Shown one piece after another: positions 17,656-27,742 of a DNA stretch of 64,000 bases. Each line of letters opens with the position of its first letter. Positions within the stretch are counted from its first letter, which is position 1. Source of the DNA: Spirosoma panaciterrae DSM 21099. Lineage in GTDB: Bacteria; Bacteroidota; Bacteroidia; Cytophagales; Spirosomataceae. The position numbers and the translations under genes are program-made. A model generated the notes under the pieces. It ran no database searches. It was given only the letters and a program-made list of their open reading frames with translations, and was not told the DNA's origin. Location: assembly GCF_000374025.1 (NCBI RefSeq), contig NZ_KB893228.1:62001-126000 (forward strand). Reading direction: 5' to 3'.

Positions 17656-19195
17656 GGTACTCGGCCATGCGAAAGATGTATTGCAGAAACGTGGTTAGCT
17701 TTATCTGAACGGCCTGTTTTTTAGCGGCATCGTTTGGCGCTTTGATGTAATCGTTCCATTCGGCAGTCCATTCATAACGAGGTAGAGCATTGAGCAAAAT
17801 GGTATCTGTCAGGAAGTCCTTCTGAGACTGGTCCAATGGAATCGCTATCAGTTGCGTTGTCATATCGCTCACCAGTTTGGCAGGATCAGTGGGGTCTGAA
17901 AGGGTTTTGGCGTAAGCCAGTACATCTATGACAGCCTTACCATTCAGTTTAAGCGCATTCGTGGTGAGGGCATCTCCCAGAAATCCGCGTAGTCCCAGTG
18001 TTGTTGAGTTGATCCATTGCTGGTAGTAGCCAGTCTGATAATAGGCCGTCCAGCCAAATACGGTAGGCGGATTCAACAGGTCCTGTTGCTGCTCCTTCAG
18101 CCGAGCGTAGATGTAACTGGCGATTTGGTAATAGCCCGTTATGTTTTGCGTCGGATCGGGAGCCTGTACCCCCCAGAACCGAAATGTACCAATTACCAGA
18201 TCGGTCGGCGATTTGATCATGGCTCCCTGCAGGGCCGAATCAAAAAAATGCTGGCTCTGCAACAACGCCGACATAACAGGTTTCAACTCGAAATTCGATT
18301 TCCGGAACAGGTCGGCAAGGGGGATAATGACATTCGTTTCAACATCAGTGGTTATATCGAAATTGACGAACCAGCGATAAATCCGACGACAGATATAGCG
18401 GGCAGTTTCGGCATTTTTCAGGATCATATCGAGCAGATCGTTCAGTTCATCAATGCCGGCATTCGCTCCCGAACGCCCTTTGATCACCGTATTCTGGTAG
18501 GTAGCCGAAAAGGTCTTATCTGTGGTATCATGCCGATTGGCCCGAAATGTACTTCCAATCGTGGCGGTCGATGCATCCCGGTAATTCGTATCGGTCCATC
18601 CCGTCAAGGCCTTGGCAGCCGTCCGTACATCCTCTTCTGTATAACCCCCATTCCGACCAATGGTAAATAGCTCCTGAAGTTCGCGGGCATAGTTTTCATT
18701 GGGCGTACCTGCTACATTCTGGTTGCCATTCAGGAATCGCAGCATAGCCGGGTCCTGTGTAATGGCCATGGCAAACGCCTTAAAATTTCCCAGTGCGTAC
18801 TGTCGAAGCAGGGTATTGTACCGATACATAAATCGGTAATCATTTACGGTCGAGTCGTTGGTTACGAAATGATTGGACCAGAACAGGGTCATTTTTTCCA
18901 GCAACGACACGGGCTGATTGAGCATCAGATTGGCCCACCAGAGTTTCACATAGCCTTCAAGCTTACCGGCATTTGTCTGGTCGAAGGGTTGATCGGTAAA
19001 GGTTTTACTGGTTGTGAGATCAAGCGGAGGAGCCGGGACGGGCTGATCGGCCAGAAGTTTGGCAACGATCTGTGCGGCTGTTTGACCCGTGAGTGTTTTG
19101 AGCTGATCAGGTGAAGGGCCAAAGGTAGCCCGTCGAAGCAGGTGAGCAACCTGATTAGCGGTTAGCGGTTTGGTATACGCATCAAGTAGAGCCAC
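17645..19195 (-). CDS. DUF1800 domain protein
   Basis: A 516-residue protein with the family hallmarks: HLLRRATFGPSPDQLKTLTG near the N-terminus, MTLFWSNHFVT, MLRFLNGNQNVAGTPNENYA followed by ARELQELFTIGRNGGYTEED, and DLVIGTFRFWG. No clear signal peptide is seen at this start. DUF1800 proteins are paired with DUF1501 proteins, as here (gap about 85 nt filled by a hairpin). They are suspected secreted or surface factors, with no known biochemical role. It is the first gene of a minus-strand pair. Confidence 0.9.
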   Translation of the reverse strand: MALLDAYTKPLTANQVAHLLRRATFGPSPDQLKTLTGQTAAQIVAKLLADQPVPAPPLDLTTSKTFTDQPFDQTNAGKLEGYVKLWWANLMLNQPVSLLEKMTLFWSNHFVTNDSTVNDYRFMYRYNTLLRQYALGNFKAFAMAITQDPAMLRFLNGNQNVAGTPNENYARELQELFTIGRNGGYTEEDVRTAAKALTGWTDTNYRDASTATIGSTFRANRHDTTDKTFSATYQNTVIKGRSGANAGIDELNDLLDMILKNAETARYICRRIYRWFVNFDITTDVETNVIIPLADLFRKSNFELKPVMSALLQSQHFFDSALQGAMIKSPTDLVIGTFRFWGVQAPDPTQNITGYYQIASYIYARLKEQQQDLLNPPTVFGWTAYYQTGYYQQWINSTTLGLRGFLGDALTTNALKLNGKAVIDVLAYAKTLSDPTDPAKLVSDMTTQLIAIPLDQSQKDFLTDTILLNALPRYEWTAEWNDYIKAPNDAAKKQAVQIKLTTFLQYIFRMAEYQIQ

Positions 19196-19919
19196 TAGAC
19201 TATGCGATTAGCGTTTTTAGAATACGTTACGATTCACTGACAATTTTCTACCCTTCCTGGTTTAAAGGTAAGCCCAACATTAATGGCAATTTAACAAGTA
19301 GGAAAGTATACATTTTCGATCCTTTAAAATTAAGTAAATATACTATTCAGTTCGGTATAATTTTTGTGGCTTATTGGCCTTTCATTTTATAGGGGCAATT
19401 AAGTAACACAAATAGGATAAATAATACTTTAATTAATATAGTATACTACATATAGCCGTTTTCATTTATAGTTTCTTATTAAAAACTACAGTTAGGTATA
19501 GTTTTTGTTTCTATTAATCAATATTAGTTATATTAAATTTTTAGATGCAGCAAGTCCGCAATCCGTTTTACCCTATATCAGGGTAATGCGGTTTGGGCTA
19601 GCTGCTAAGTGATTTTGCTTATACTTATCCAACTACGCTTATCTATTTTCTAGTGCACAGAACTATTGTCAGGGCACTTGCCAGCTTCTGGTAAAAGCCG
19701 ATTTACAATAGCCCTGCGACGCTCTATTTATTTGTTCATACAACCTCCATTACCCGCTTTACCCACAGTTTAGAATCAATCACAAAGGCTATGACACGGT
19801 CAATAGGCCTATAGCTGCTTTTTGGCCTGTTTTACCCAATCGGTCTGGTAAGCATTCCATATGGCAGTCATCAGTTGCTATCCCATTGTCTCTTTATATC
19901 TATTCGGAATAACGTTCTT
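19196..19919. other. AT-rich intergenic region between divergent genes
   Basis: About 720 bp with no credible gene. The part from 19310 to 19540 is strongly AT-rich. It holds near-matches to TAnnTTTG boxes (around 19360 and 19488, each with one extra T). It probably carries promoters for the divergent DUF1800 and giant Ig-repeat genes, but I could not fix exact sites. Confidence 0.4.
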
Positions 19920-22900
19920 ATGCCAGCAACTCTACGTAATTTACTCAGACGTTTCTTTTCTTTTTGGTCGATCAGCCTCCTTTTGGCAGTTTCTACAACA
20001 GCCTGGAGCCAGACCGGTATCCGGTATTCGGTGAAGCTCCTGTCGGATGGGGTCACGTATCAGGTTTCGCTGTCCAGTACCGTAAGTTTTACAGGTGGCG
20101 ACCAGCAGACGAACAGCGCTCAGATCACGATTGTGGCCCCCGCCAATAGCTTTACCATAACCTCGCTCTCGTCGGTCAATGGCATCTGGGCAAACAATAC
20201 GACCGTTCGGGCGCCTTCGCAAAATAGTAGTAAAGACTATTTTATCTTTGGCCTGACCAACAATGGGGTCGCTATCCCGTATACGGCGAATACAGAAACC
20301 ATTTTATTCACGTTTAAAAATACAGGCAGTTGTGCAGGTGCCATTGAGGTATGGGCCAGTACGGACCCTTTTAAACCCAACCCGCCTGTCCAGCCGATCA
20401 ATGTAGGAAACGACCTGACCGCACAAGGATTCACCCTGGCAGGTGTTAGTAATGCCTGGCTCGGCAACTACGGAGTTGGCGGGGCCAACTGTTCGCTGTT
20501 GCCTGTTGTGGCGATCTTAAACCCATTGGCAAACAGTTTGACCAATCTCTCCCCTACGGTAAGTGGCACCGTTACGGCCAATTCCAGCGTAACCCTTACG
20601 GCTCCGGGTGGGCAGTCATGCGTAGTCAGCGATGGTGGTACGGGCAACTGGTCGTGCAATTCGCTAACGTTACTGGCCGGCCCGGTTACGCTGACGGCCA
20701 CGGCCCGAAACAGCGTAGGCCCAGGCAATACAACCACCGTTAGTTTTACGGCTGTAGCTCCGCCTACCCTTGCCATTACCAGTCCCGCCCTAAACGCCCA
20801 GACTAACCAGTCGCCAGCTGTGAGTGGAACAGCGACCAGTGGCGCGAGTGTGACCGTAACCAGTCCCAACGGCTCATCCTGCGTAACTACGGCCGATGGC
20901 AGTGGCAACTGGTCCTGTAGCTCCATAACGGTACCAACTGGCCCAGTTACCCTTACCGCTGTAGCCGGAAACATAGGCGGAAGAACAACAACGACAACAA
21001 CCTTTACGGCTAACGCCCCTCCTACCGTTGCAATCCAGAGTCCGGTTACGGGTACGCAGATCAGCAATTCCCCTACGGTAAGTGGTACAGCTACGCCAAG
21101 TGCCAGTGTAACCTTGCTTGGTCCTAATAGTCAGTCGTGCGTCACAACTGCCAATGCCAGCACGGGTACCTGGTCCTGTAGCTCATTTGCCTTACCGGCC
21201 GGTCCGGTTACGCTGACGGCCACGGCCAGCAACATCGGCGGAACCGCTACGGCTACAGCCAGCTATTCGGTGCTGACTACACTGGCCTCCTGCGGTCAGA
21301 CCCTGAATTTTCTCTCTTCGTTTACCGCTACGGCTCCCCGAACGGTTGATGCATCGACCGTTCAGGTGCTTTCCCAACCTGCTACAGGCTATATCTACGT
21401 AAACAGCGACGGCACCATCCGATTCCAGCCCAACACATCAGCCACCGGAATCGCGACGTTTACCCTACAGGCAGCCTCCGTTACATCGACATCCTACATC
21501 ACATCGTCGGCCGCTAATTCCGATAAAGACCTTACCTGTGCCCTTTGTACCGTATCAAGTCTGGGCAGTCTGACATCGGCCAGTACAAGCGATTTTGCCA
21601 CCATCAACCAGACAGTCGCCGTAGCCGGAACAGTATCCGTTCGGGCCAAACTGAATGGTACGGGCCAAAAAGGGGATCTGGCCGGTTTTGTCATCGGCAA
21701 CAGTGGCTTACTCTCGGTATCCACCTTTCCCACGCTGATTATTCGGACGTACCTGAACGGAGTCCAAAAAGATACATATACAGTGCCTGGTCTGGCCAAT
21801 GTGCAGCTTCTGAGTGGATCGCGGTACGAAATCAGTTTCCCAACCACGTTATCCAATTTCGACGAAGTCGAGTTAAGCGTAAAAGCAGGCTTAGGCGTAC
21901 TGGCTTCCACAGATGTGTATTACGGTTTTGCCAAACCAAAGCCCCAGTACCAATCGCTTACCTTCAATGTAGCCTTCCCGGCCAATCTGTGTACGGATGT
22001 GTTATCACAGACGGCCTGCCCTCAGTCGTTCAGTGTTTTATCGAACGATATTCCCAGTGGCTCAGGGATTATCGACCCCACTACCGTCAGCATCGTTTCG
22101 CAACCAGGCAATGGCACTGCCACTGCCAACGCCAATGGAACGATCAATTTCCGTCCCTCTGATCCCAGTTCTGGCACCGCTGCATTCACCTATCAGGTTT
22201 GCACGAAAGTAGATCCGACATCGGCTCCCAACAATACTACTGTAGGCGTTTCGTCGAGTGGCTTTGTCAGTGCGGCCTGTGTGGGTTGTGCCATCACGAA
22301 TGTATCGGCTATGGGCGACGTCGATTTGACCAATAGTGCGAGTATCACGACTACCGTTGGCGTATCGGGCTACGGCTATGTGCGGGCAAAGCTAAGTCGG
22401 ATGGCTTCGGCTGGCGATTACGCTGGCTTTGTCTTCGAAAACACATCACTGGTGCAGGCTACCCTCATCAACTCACTCACGGTGGTTACCTATAAAGGGA
22501 CGCTTCTCCAGGAGTCGGTTACCACCAGTGCTTTGCTGGATGTATCGATCCTATCGACGGGCAAGTACAAAGTGCGATTCCAGACCACCAAAGAGTTTGA
22601 CGAAGTGGAGATTCGTCTGGGGGCGCTGGGTACGATTGGGTCTTTGACAAATATCTACTATGGTTTTGCTGAGTTTGGGAAGACCTGCACGGTTTATAAT
22701 GCCTCGGTCAGTTTCCCGGCGGGGATGGCTTATCAATGTCCGGGTGCTTTTAGCTTCGGCAACTGCGCTACCTCAACCATTAGTGGTACGCTCATCGTGG
22801 GCTATCCGTCTTCGGGTACACTGACCTTCCCCCTGACCGTCAATCTGGCGGGTACCACTTCCGTATCCGTAGCGGGCAGCGGCATTACAGGTGTGAGTAC

Positions 22901-24770
22901 TCAAACCATCCTGAGCGGTCAAACGTCGTTTACCTTACCCTTCAGTTACGATGGCAGTAGTCCGCGCGGAGTCCGGTCATTGACCATCACCTCAGCCGAA
23001 GCAACGGGCAGTTGCTCAACAACCGTTCTGGTTCATGTGATGCCCACCGTTGCCATCAACTCTCCTGCTGCCAGTAGCCAGACCAATCTGACACCGACCG
23101 TAAGCGGGACCGTTACCACAGGAGCGAGTGTAACAATTTTAGCCCCCGGCGGGCAATCCTGCACGCCAACCGTCGATGGATCAGGAAACTGGTCCTGCAA
23201 CTCTCTGGCCCTGACGGCAGGCCCGGTTACCTTGACGGCCATAGCTGTCAATGAAGTGGGCAGTAGTACCGCCACAACGACCTTTCTGGCCGTTGCTCCG
23301 CCCACCATTGCCATTCAGGTACCGGCCCCTAATAGCCTAACCAGCCTGACGCCACTGGTAAGCGGCACCGTTACGGCTGGGGCTTCTGTTACGCTGCTGG
23401 CCCCCGGTGGGCAATCCTGTCTGCCAACGGTGGTGGGTACCAGTTGGTCGTGCAGTTCGCTGGTATTAACGGCTGGCCCGGTTACCTTAACCGCTATCGC
23501 CAGCAACATTGGCGGTACAACCACCACAACGACATCGTTTACGGCCATCAATCCGCCCACCATTGCCATTCAGATACCAGCTCCCAACAGCCTGACCAGC
23601 CTGACGCCACTGGTAAGTGGCACCGTTACGGCCGGGGCCTCCGTCACGCTGCTGGCTCCCGGTGGGTCATTCTGCCTGCCAACCCTAGTGGGTACCAGTT
23701 GGTCGTGTAGTTCGCTGGTATTAACGGCTGGCCCGGTTACTTTAACCGCCATCGCCAGCAATGCTGGTGGCATAGCGACCACAACCACCTCGTTTACGGC
23801 AGTTGCTCCACCAACCATTGCGATCAGCACCCCAGCCGCCAATTCAATCACGTACTTTTATCCGGTAGTTAGCGGTACGGCTACGCCCAATAGCAGTGTG
23901 ACGGTATTAGCACCCGGCAATGTCCCTTGTGTAGTCGCCGTATCAGGAGCCGGAAGCTGGTCGTGTACCTCCCTCACATTAACTACTGGCTCGGTAAGTG
24001 TAACTGCCCTGGTCACCACAATCGGCGGATCAGCGTCGGCGGTTACGAGTTTCACTGTAGTAGCACCACCTTGTACAACGCCCTCTGCCCTTACATTGAC
24101 CCCTTCGTCGGTATCGCTCAATATCGGCGAGAGCATCACCATCGCGGCACAGGGAGGGTCGCCTGGTGTATTGAGCTGGTCAGTCAGCCCGATTTCGGGA
24201 ATTAGTCCGGCCACTAATGGCACAGGCACTCCAACAACGTCGCTGACATTCGCCACGGCTGGCTCGTATACGATTTCCTATACCGCCACCAATGGCAGCC
24301 TCCCCATCAACTGCGACAGCCCGGTAAGCGTCACGGCAAGTACAACCCTCATAGTAACCGATCCGCTGGTCGTTGTCCGGCCTAAGATTCTGCTGGGTGG
24401 AGCTTACGACGCTACTACGGGCTTGATGCGGGATAATCTGCGCGAGCGAAATTTATTACCCCTCATTCAGCCCTACTCTTCCGCTTTGCTGGTTGGCTCT
24501 GGCTTCACCCATGTGGGCGGGGGAGGCAATGAATCGACAACCTCTGCCGTACTTAGCACAACCGGAGCCAACGCCATCGTCGACTGGGTATTTGTCGAAC
24601 TACGAAGCCCATCCAGTGCTTCGACGGTCATTGCTACACAGGCAGCCCTGGTTCAGCGCGACGGTGATGTGGTTGACGCGGATGGTACGTCTCCTGTATC
24701 ATTCAGCATCGGCGCGGGAGATTATTACGTTGCCATTCGCCATCGCAATCACCTGGGGTGGCCACCCTGA
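19920..24770 (+). CDS. Giant secreted Ig-repeat protein, frameshifted near C-terminus
   Basis: The frame runs 1616 residues from ATG 19920, where a signal peptide starts (MPATLRNLLRRFFSFWSISL, ending AWSQ). Residues about 35-205 are an N-terminal beta domain shared with the paralogue at 25313. Three Ig-like repeats of about 85-90 residues follow (PTVSGT, VTLTAPGGQSC, GNWSCNS, GPVTLTA signatures). Then come two cadherin/Big-type modules (TVQVLSQPATGYIYVNSDGT, TVSIVSQPGNGTATANANGT), four more Ig-like repeats, and a final domain beginning RPKILLGGAYDATTGLMRDN. The frame ends abruptly in HRNHLGWPP. The expected continuation (VATLNTLALS) is in another frame at 24758, so one base is missing in the GGGG run at 24755-24758. 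It is probably a surface or adhesive protein. Confidence 0.85.
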   Translation: MPATLRNLLRRFFSFWSISLLLAVSTTAWSQTGIRYSVKLLSDGVTYQVSLSSTVSFTGGDQQTNSAQITIVAPANSFTITSLSSVNGIWANNTTVRAPSQNSSKDYFIFGLTNNGVAIPYTANTETILFTFKNTGSCAGAIEVWASTDPFKPNPPVQPINVGNDLTAQGFTLAGVSNAWLGNYGVGGANCSLLPVVAILNPLANSLTNLSPTVSGTVTANSSVTLTAPGGQSCVVSDGGTGNWSCNSLTLLAGPVTLTATARNSVGPGNTTTVSFTAVAPPTLAITSPALNAQTNQSPAVSGTATSGASVTVTSPNGSSCVTTADGSGNWSCSSITVPTGPVTLTAVAGNIGGRTTTTTTFTANAPPTVAIQSPVTGTQISNSPTVSGTATPSASVTLLGPNSQSCVTTANASTGTWSCSSFALPAGPVTLTATASNIGGTATATASYSVLTTLASCGQTLNFLSSFTATAPRTVDASTVQVLSQPATGYIYVNSDGTIRFQPNTSATGIATFTLQAASVTSTSYITSSAANSDKDLTCALCTVSSLGSLTSASTSDFATINQTVAVAGTVSVRAKLNGTGQKGDLAGFVIGNSGLLSVSTFPTLIIRTYLNGVQKDTYTVPGLANVQLLSGSRYEISFPTTLSNFDEVELSVKAGLGVLASTDVYYGFAKPKPQYQSLTFNVAFPANLCTDVLSQTACPQSFSVLSNDIPSGSGIIDPTTVSIVSQPGNGTATANANGTINFRPSDPSSGTAAFTYQVCTKVDPTSAPNNTTVGVSSSGFVSAACVGCAITNVSAMGDVDLTNSASITTTVGVSGYGYVRAKLSRMASAGDYAGFVFENTSLVQATLINSLTVVTYKGTLLQESVTTSALLDVSILSTGKYKVRFQTTKEFDEVEIRLGALGTIGSLTNIYYGFAEFGKTCTVYNASVSFPAGMAYQCPGAFSFGNCATSTISGTLIVGYPSSGTLTFPLTVNLAGTTSVSVAGSGITGVSTQTILSGQTSFTLPFSYDGSSPRGVRSLTITSAEATGSCSTTVLVHVMPTVAINSPAASSQTNLTPTVSGTVTTGASVTILAPGGQSCTPTVDGSGNWSCNSLALTAGPVTLTAIAVNEVGSSTATTTFLAVAPPTIAIQVPAPNSLTSLTPLVSGTVTAGASVTLLAPGGQSCLPTVVGTSWSCSSLVLTAGPVTLTAIASNIGGTTTTTTSFTAINPPTIAIQIPAPNSLTSLTPLVSGTVTAGASVTLLAPGGSFCLPTLVGTSWSCSSLVLTAGPVTLTAIASNAGGIATTTTSFTAVAPPTIAISTPAANSITYFYPVVSGTATPNSSVTVLAPGNVPCVVAVSGAGSWSCTSLTLTTGSVSVTALVTTIGGSASAVTSFTVVAPPCTTPSALTLTPSSVSLNIGESITIAAQGGSPGVLSWSVSPISGISPATNGTGTPTTSLTFATAGSYTISYTATNGSLPINCDSPVSVTASTTLIVTDPLVVVRPKILLGGAYDATTGLMRDNLRERNLLPLIQPYSSALLVGSGFTHVGGGGNESTTSAVLSTTGANAIVDWVFVELRSPSSASTVIATQAALVQRDGDVVDADGTSPVSFSIGAGDYYVAIRHRNHLGWPP
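23298..23807 (+). repeat. Two near-identical 255-bp tandem units coding Ig-like repeats
   Basis: Units begin at 23298 and 23553, and a more diverged one at 23808; the spacing is exactly 255 bp (85 codons). The first two share long identical stretches (for example the codons for SLTSLTPLVSGTVTAGASVT), indicating recent duplication or gene conversion inside the coding sequence. Confidence 0.85.
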
Positions 24771-25174
24771 ATACGCTGGCGTTAAGCAGTACGGCGGTTA
24801 CGGTCGACTTCACGGCTCTATCGACAACCACATACGGTACCAATGCACAGCGGATCATCAACAGTAAGCAAGTACTATGGCCGGGTAATACCAACGGAGT
24901 CGACGGGTCGTCCAAACGCCGGGTCATTTATCAGGGCAATGGTAACGATCTCACCAATGTATTTAGCCAGGTACTTCTGGAAAGTGGAAATACCCTCTCT
25001 TTACCCACTTACATAGTACAACGCTACCAGACAGGCGATGTAAATCTGGATGGTGAAATTAGGTATCAGGGCCCAGACAACGATTTACAGACGATTTTCT
25101 CGACCGTGATTCTATACTCGTCGCTGGATGTCACGTATGATATAACCTATATCGTTCAGGAGCAGATTCCATAA
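24758..25174 (+). pseudogene. Detached C-terminal part of the giant Ig-repeat protein
   Basis: A 138-codon frame opening with GTG 24758 that continues the preceding protein after a one-base frameshift. The sequence VATLNTLALSSTAVTVDFTA follows naturally after HRNHLG. It contains two copies of a dockerin/EF-loop-like motif region: VIYQGNGNDLTNVFSQVLLE and IRYQGPDNDLQTIFSTVILY, with GDVNLDGE between them. It is unlikely to be an independent gene, because it lacks a signal peptide and overlaps the upstream frame. If the frameshift is a sequencing error, the intact protein is about 1750 residues. Confidence 0.75.
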
Positions 25175-25312
25175 CGTATGTTATGCCCTGGATGGTAACA
25201 CGCAGGCTGTTGTCCGGGGCGAGCCCATTTTCAATAACTAACACAGAAACAGCCTGGTGTACCCTGTTTGTCAACTGGATACACCAGCTACAATACCGAC
25301 CCCAAACTTCTT

Positions 25313-26209
25313 ATGACTAGTTCTATACGTTTAAAGCAGTACCCAAAGCTTCTCCTCCTTCTGCTGATTGGAACGGGAGGCATGCCGGTTTGTCTGGCTC
25401 AGGATGGTATTTATTACTCCGTGAAGCTCCTACCCGACAAAGTCACTTATCAGGTTTCATTGACTAGTACGGTGAGCCTTTCGGGAGTCAATCGCATGAC
25501 CAACAGCGGCCAGGTTACTATAGTAGCGCCGACCAACAGTTTTACGGTAACCAATTTGCAAAGCAGCAACGGAATCTGGAGCAATAACACGACGGTTCGA
25601 CACCCCCTCGAAAATCCGGGCTATGATTATTTCATTTTTGGACTTACCCCGAGTGCGCCCATGATTCCTTACAGCAGCACGCAGGAGGTTATCCTGTTTA
25701 CCTTTGCCAATAATGGTGCCTGTGCCGGACCTCTTGAGCTGTGGACGAGCAACGACCCGTTTCAACCCAATCCCCCTACTCAGCCGATCAACGTCGGCAA
25801 TGACCTGACGGCCCTCGGTTTTGCTTCGAATGGGGCGTTATACAATGCCTGGAAGGGGAACTACAATGTGGGCAGTGCAACGTGTGCCCCTTTACCCACC
25901 CTTGCTATTTTAAGCCCGGTTGCGAACGCCACCATCGCCACGACCACCGTAACCGTCAGTGGTACAGCCACAGCAGGTGCTAGTGTAACCCTTTATGAAG
26001 GAGGTTACCAACTCTGCTCAACCAACGCGGCTCAGGATGGAAGCTGGTCCTGTACGATCCCGTTCAATGCTGGCCTACATTCACTTACCGGGCGAGCCAG
26101 TACAACAGCGGGGCTGAGTAGTCCCGCATCCATAACCTTCACTGTAAGCAACAATTGCCAGCCGAAGTGCGTCCCTATCGTTATTACGGTACTCCACCGA
26201 CGACGCTAA
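25313..26209 (+). CDS. Secreted paralogue of the giant Ig-repeat protein
   Basis: A 298-residue protein. The ATG at 25313 precedes a signal peptide (KLLLLLLIGTGGMPVCLAQ). The mature N-terminal domain parallels the giant protein almost segment for segment: YYSVKLLPDKVTYQVSLTST, QVTIVAPTNSFTVTNLQSSN, NDPFQPNPPTQPINVGNDLT. One Ig-like repeat follows (about 205-285, TVSGTATAGASVTLYEGG, SWSCTIPF). It ends with a short Cys-containing basic tail (CQPKCVPIVITVLHRRR). It lacks the later Ig repeats and the C-terminal dockerin-like part. Probably co-expressed with the giant gene and surface-exposed. Confidence 0.8.
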   Translation: MTSSIRLKQYPKLLLLLLIGTGGMPVCLAQDGIYYSVKLLPDKVTYQVSLTSTVSLSGVNRMTNSGQVTIVAPTNSFTVTNLQSSNGIWSNNTTVRHPLENPGYDYFIFGLTPSAPMIPYSSTQEVILFTFANNGACAGPLELWTSNDPFQPNPPTQPINVGNDLTALGFASNGALYNAWKGNYNVGSATCAPLPTLAILSPVANATIATTTVTVSGTATAGASVTLYEGGYQLCSTNAAQDGSWSCTIPFNAGLHSLTGRASTTAGLSSPASITFTVSNNCQPKCVPIVITVLHRRR

Positions 26210-26224
26210 GCCTGTACAATGTAA

Positions 26225-26277
26225 AAACAACCAGCCCTTGCTTCTCAGAAATGGAGAGAAGCAAGGGCTGGTTGTTT
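26225..26277. terminator. Perfect 22-bp hairpin between convergent genes
   Basis: The arms 26225-26246 and 26256-26277 are perfectly complementary (22 bp) with a 9-nt loop, followed by a T-rich tail. It sits between the convergent Ig-paralogue and MFS genes and can act on both strands. Confidence 0.85.
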
Positions 26278-26322
26278 GTTTTATCAAGAATCGGCCAACG
26301 AATCGACTGGCCAATCAATCGA

Positions 26323-27573
26323 CTATAACTGAGGCTGTTCAGCTACGAGTTTTTCATCGACATGGCCGGGTTTGCGATTACGCATCCAGAACCAAAGTAC
26401 GACAAAGGCTACCACCAGAAAAATTGGGAACATGGTCATTTTAGCTAGGGTTGCCTGACCCGCAGCCAGTTCTAATGCATCTCCGGTCGCTCCAGTAGTC
26501 GCTTTTTCAACTTTGGCTGAATCAATCCAGCCACCAATAATGGGTTGCCAGATGGATGTCGAGAACATACCTACACCACCAATGATCGACATACCCAGAG
26601 CACCACTAGCTGGGATATTTTCGGCAACGAACCCAATCATGGTTGGCCAGAAATAACAAACACCGATGGCGAAGAAAATAGCAGCTACGTAGGCCATAGA
26701 ACCCGTTTGTGTGCTGAATAAGTAAATACCGATGGTGGCAAAAACAGCACCGCCAAGCAGTACACCCGTTTGGTTGAGTCGGTGAATGATTGGCCCACCA
26801 AAATAGCGACCAATGGCCATAAGACCTGTGGTGAGGGCCAGAATATACATCGGCGTAGCACCACTCTTACTCATGATCAGGCCAACCCACTGCTGTGGTC
26901 CAAACTCCGAAATAGCCGTGAAGGCCATACAAACGAACATGAACAGGAAAAGCGGGGTAAGCATAGCCTGAAAATTACTGCTCAGTGAGGTAGCCTTCAC
27001 TTCCTTAGAGGTTGGGAACGCCTGGCCAAAGAACAGGAACGCATAAATCACGGTAGGGATCATGATTACCCATACCTGCGTTTGCCACGACAGGCCAGCA
27101 TCCGTCATAAACTTAGACAGCAGGCTACCAATCACAATACCACCGGGAAACCACATGTGGAAGCGATTCAGCATCTTGTTCATCTGAGCGCCCGTAAACA
27201 TATCGGCAATCATCGGATTACAAGCCGCTTCTGTACAGCCATTCCCAATACCGATCAGCAACGTCGAAATCAGCAGCGTAGAATAGCTTCCCGCGTAGAT
27301 CGTCAACAGAATTCCCAGCGTATGGCACAAGAAAGCAACATTCATAATGAGCTTAGGCCCTACTGAGTAATAAACCAGCCCACCAACAATCATAGCAATC
27401 GGAAAGCCGAAGAACCACATGGAGTTGATGAAACCTAACTGCTCGGCCGATAGCCCGAGTTCGGTACCTAACTGCGGCAGAATACCAGCCCGAATACTAA
27501 AGGAGAAGGCGGTTGTGATCAGTGCGAAGCAACTGGCCAGAAACAGTCGCGATGGATTGACGGTTTGATTCAT
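26323..27573 (-). CDS. MFS transporter, sugar/nucleoside type
   Basis: A 416-residue protein with about 12 hydrophobic spans. Typical landmarks are SIRAGILPQLGTELGLSAEQ, FPIAMIVGGLVYYSVGPKLI, IGIGNGCTEAACNPMIADMF and AIGVCYFWPTMIGFVAENIP. It is divergent from a dehydrogenase/isomerase operon, a usual arrangement for uptake of the sugar or polyol that the operon converts. The precise substrate is not visible. The C-terminus is a basic then acidic tail (RNRKPGHVDEKLVAEQ). Confidence 0.88.
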   Translation of the reverse strand: MNQTVNPSRLFLASCFALITTAFSFSIRAGILPQLGTELGLSAEQLGFINSMWFFGFPIAMIVGGLVYYSVGPKLIMNVAFLCHTLGILLTIYAGSYSTLLISTLLIGIGNGCTEAACNPMIADMFTGAQMNKMLNRFHMWFPGGIVIGSLLSKFMTDAGLSWQTQVWVIMIPTVIYAFLFFGQAFPTSKEVKATSLSSNFQAMLTPLFLFMFVCMAFTAISEFGPQQWVGLIMSKSGATPMYILALTTGLMAIGRYFGGPIIHRLNQTGVLLGGAVFATIGIYLFSTQTGSMAYVAAIFFAIGVCYFWPTMIGFVAENIPASGALGMSIIGGVGMFSTSIWQPIIGGWIDSAKVEKATTGATGDALELAAGQATLAKMTMFPIFLVVAFVVLWFWMRNRKPGHVDEKLVAEQPQL

Positions 27574-27742
27574 TTTCTACAAGAGAGGATTTAGTGAGTT
27601 TAAGTTAATTAACGAATAAAAGGCGAATGAACAGATAAACTCCCCGCTCTTCGGCCGTTTTTGTGCAAAATTTCCGAAAAATAAGAGAAAACCGCTAATT
27701 TCCAGCCGCGAAAAAAGGGGTGCCTGAAAAGACGTTGAACGG

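Noticed and set aside
18017..18670. 217-codon frame opposite the DUF1800 gene
   Set aside because: Shadow frame; the opposite strand has full DUF1800 signatures.
20468..21067. 199-codon minus-strand frame rich in Val and Pro, and similar ones at 23033-24256
   Set aside because: They are antisense reflections of the Thr/Ser/Gly-rich Ig repeats.
21545..22162. 205-codon plus-strand frame inside the giant Ig gene
   Set aside because: Alternative frame of a well-supported repeat protein.
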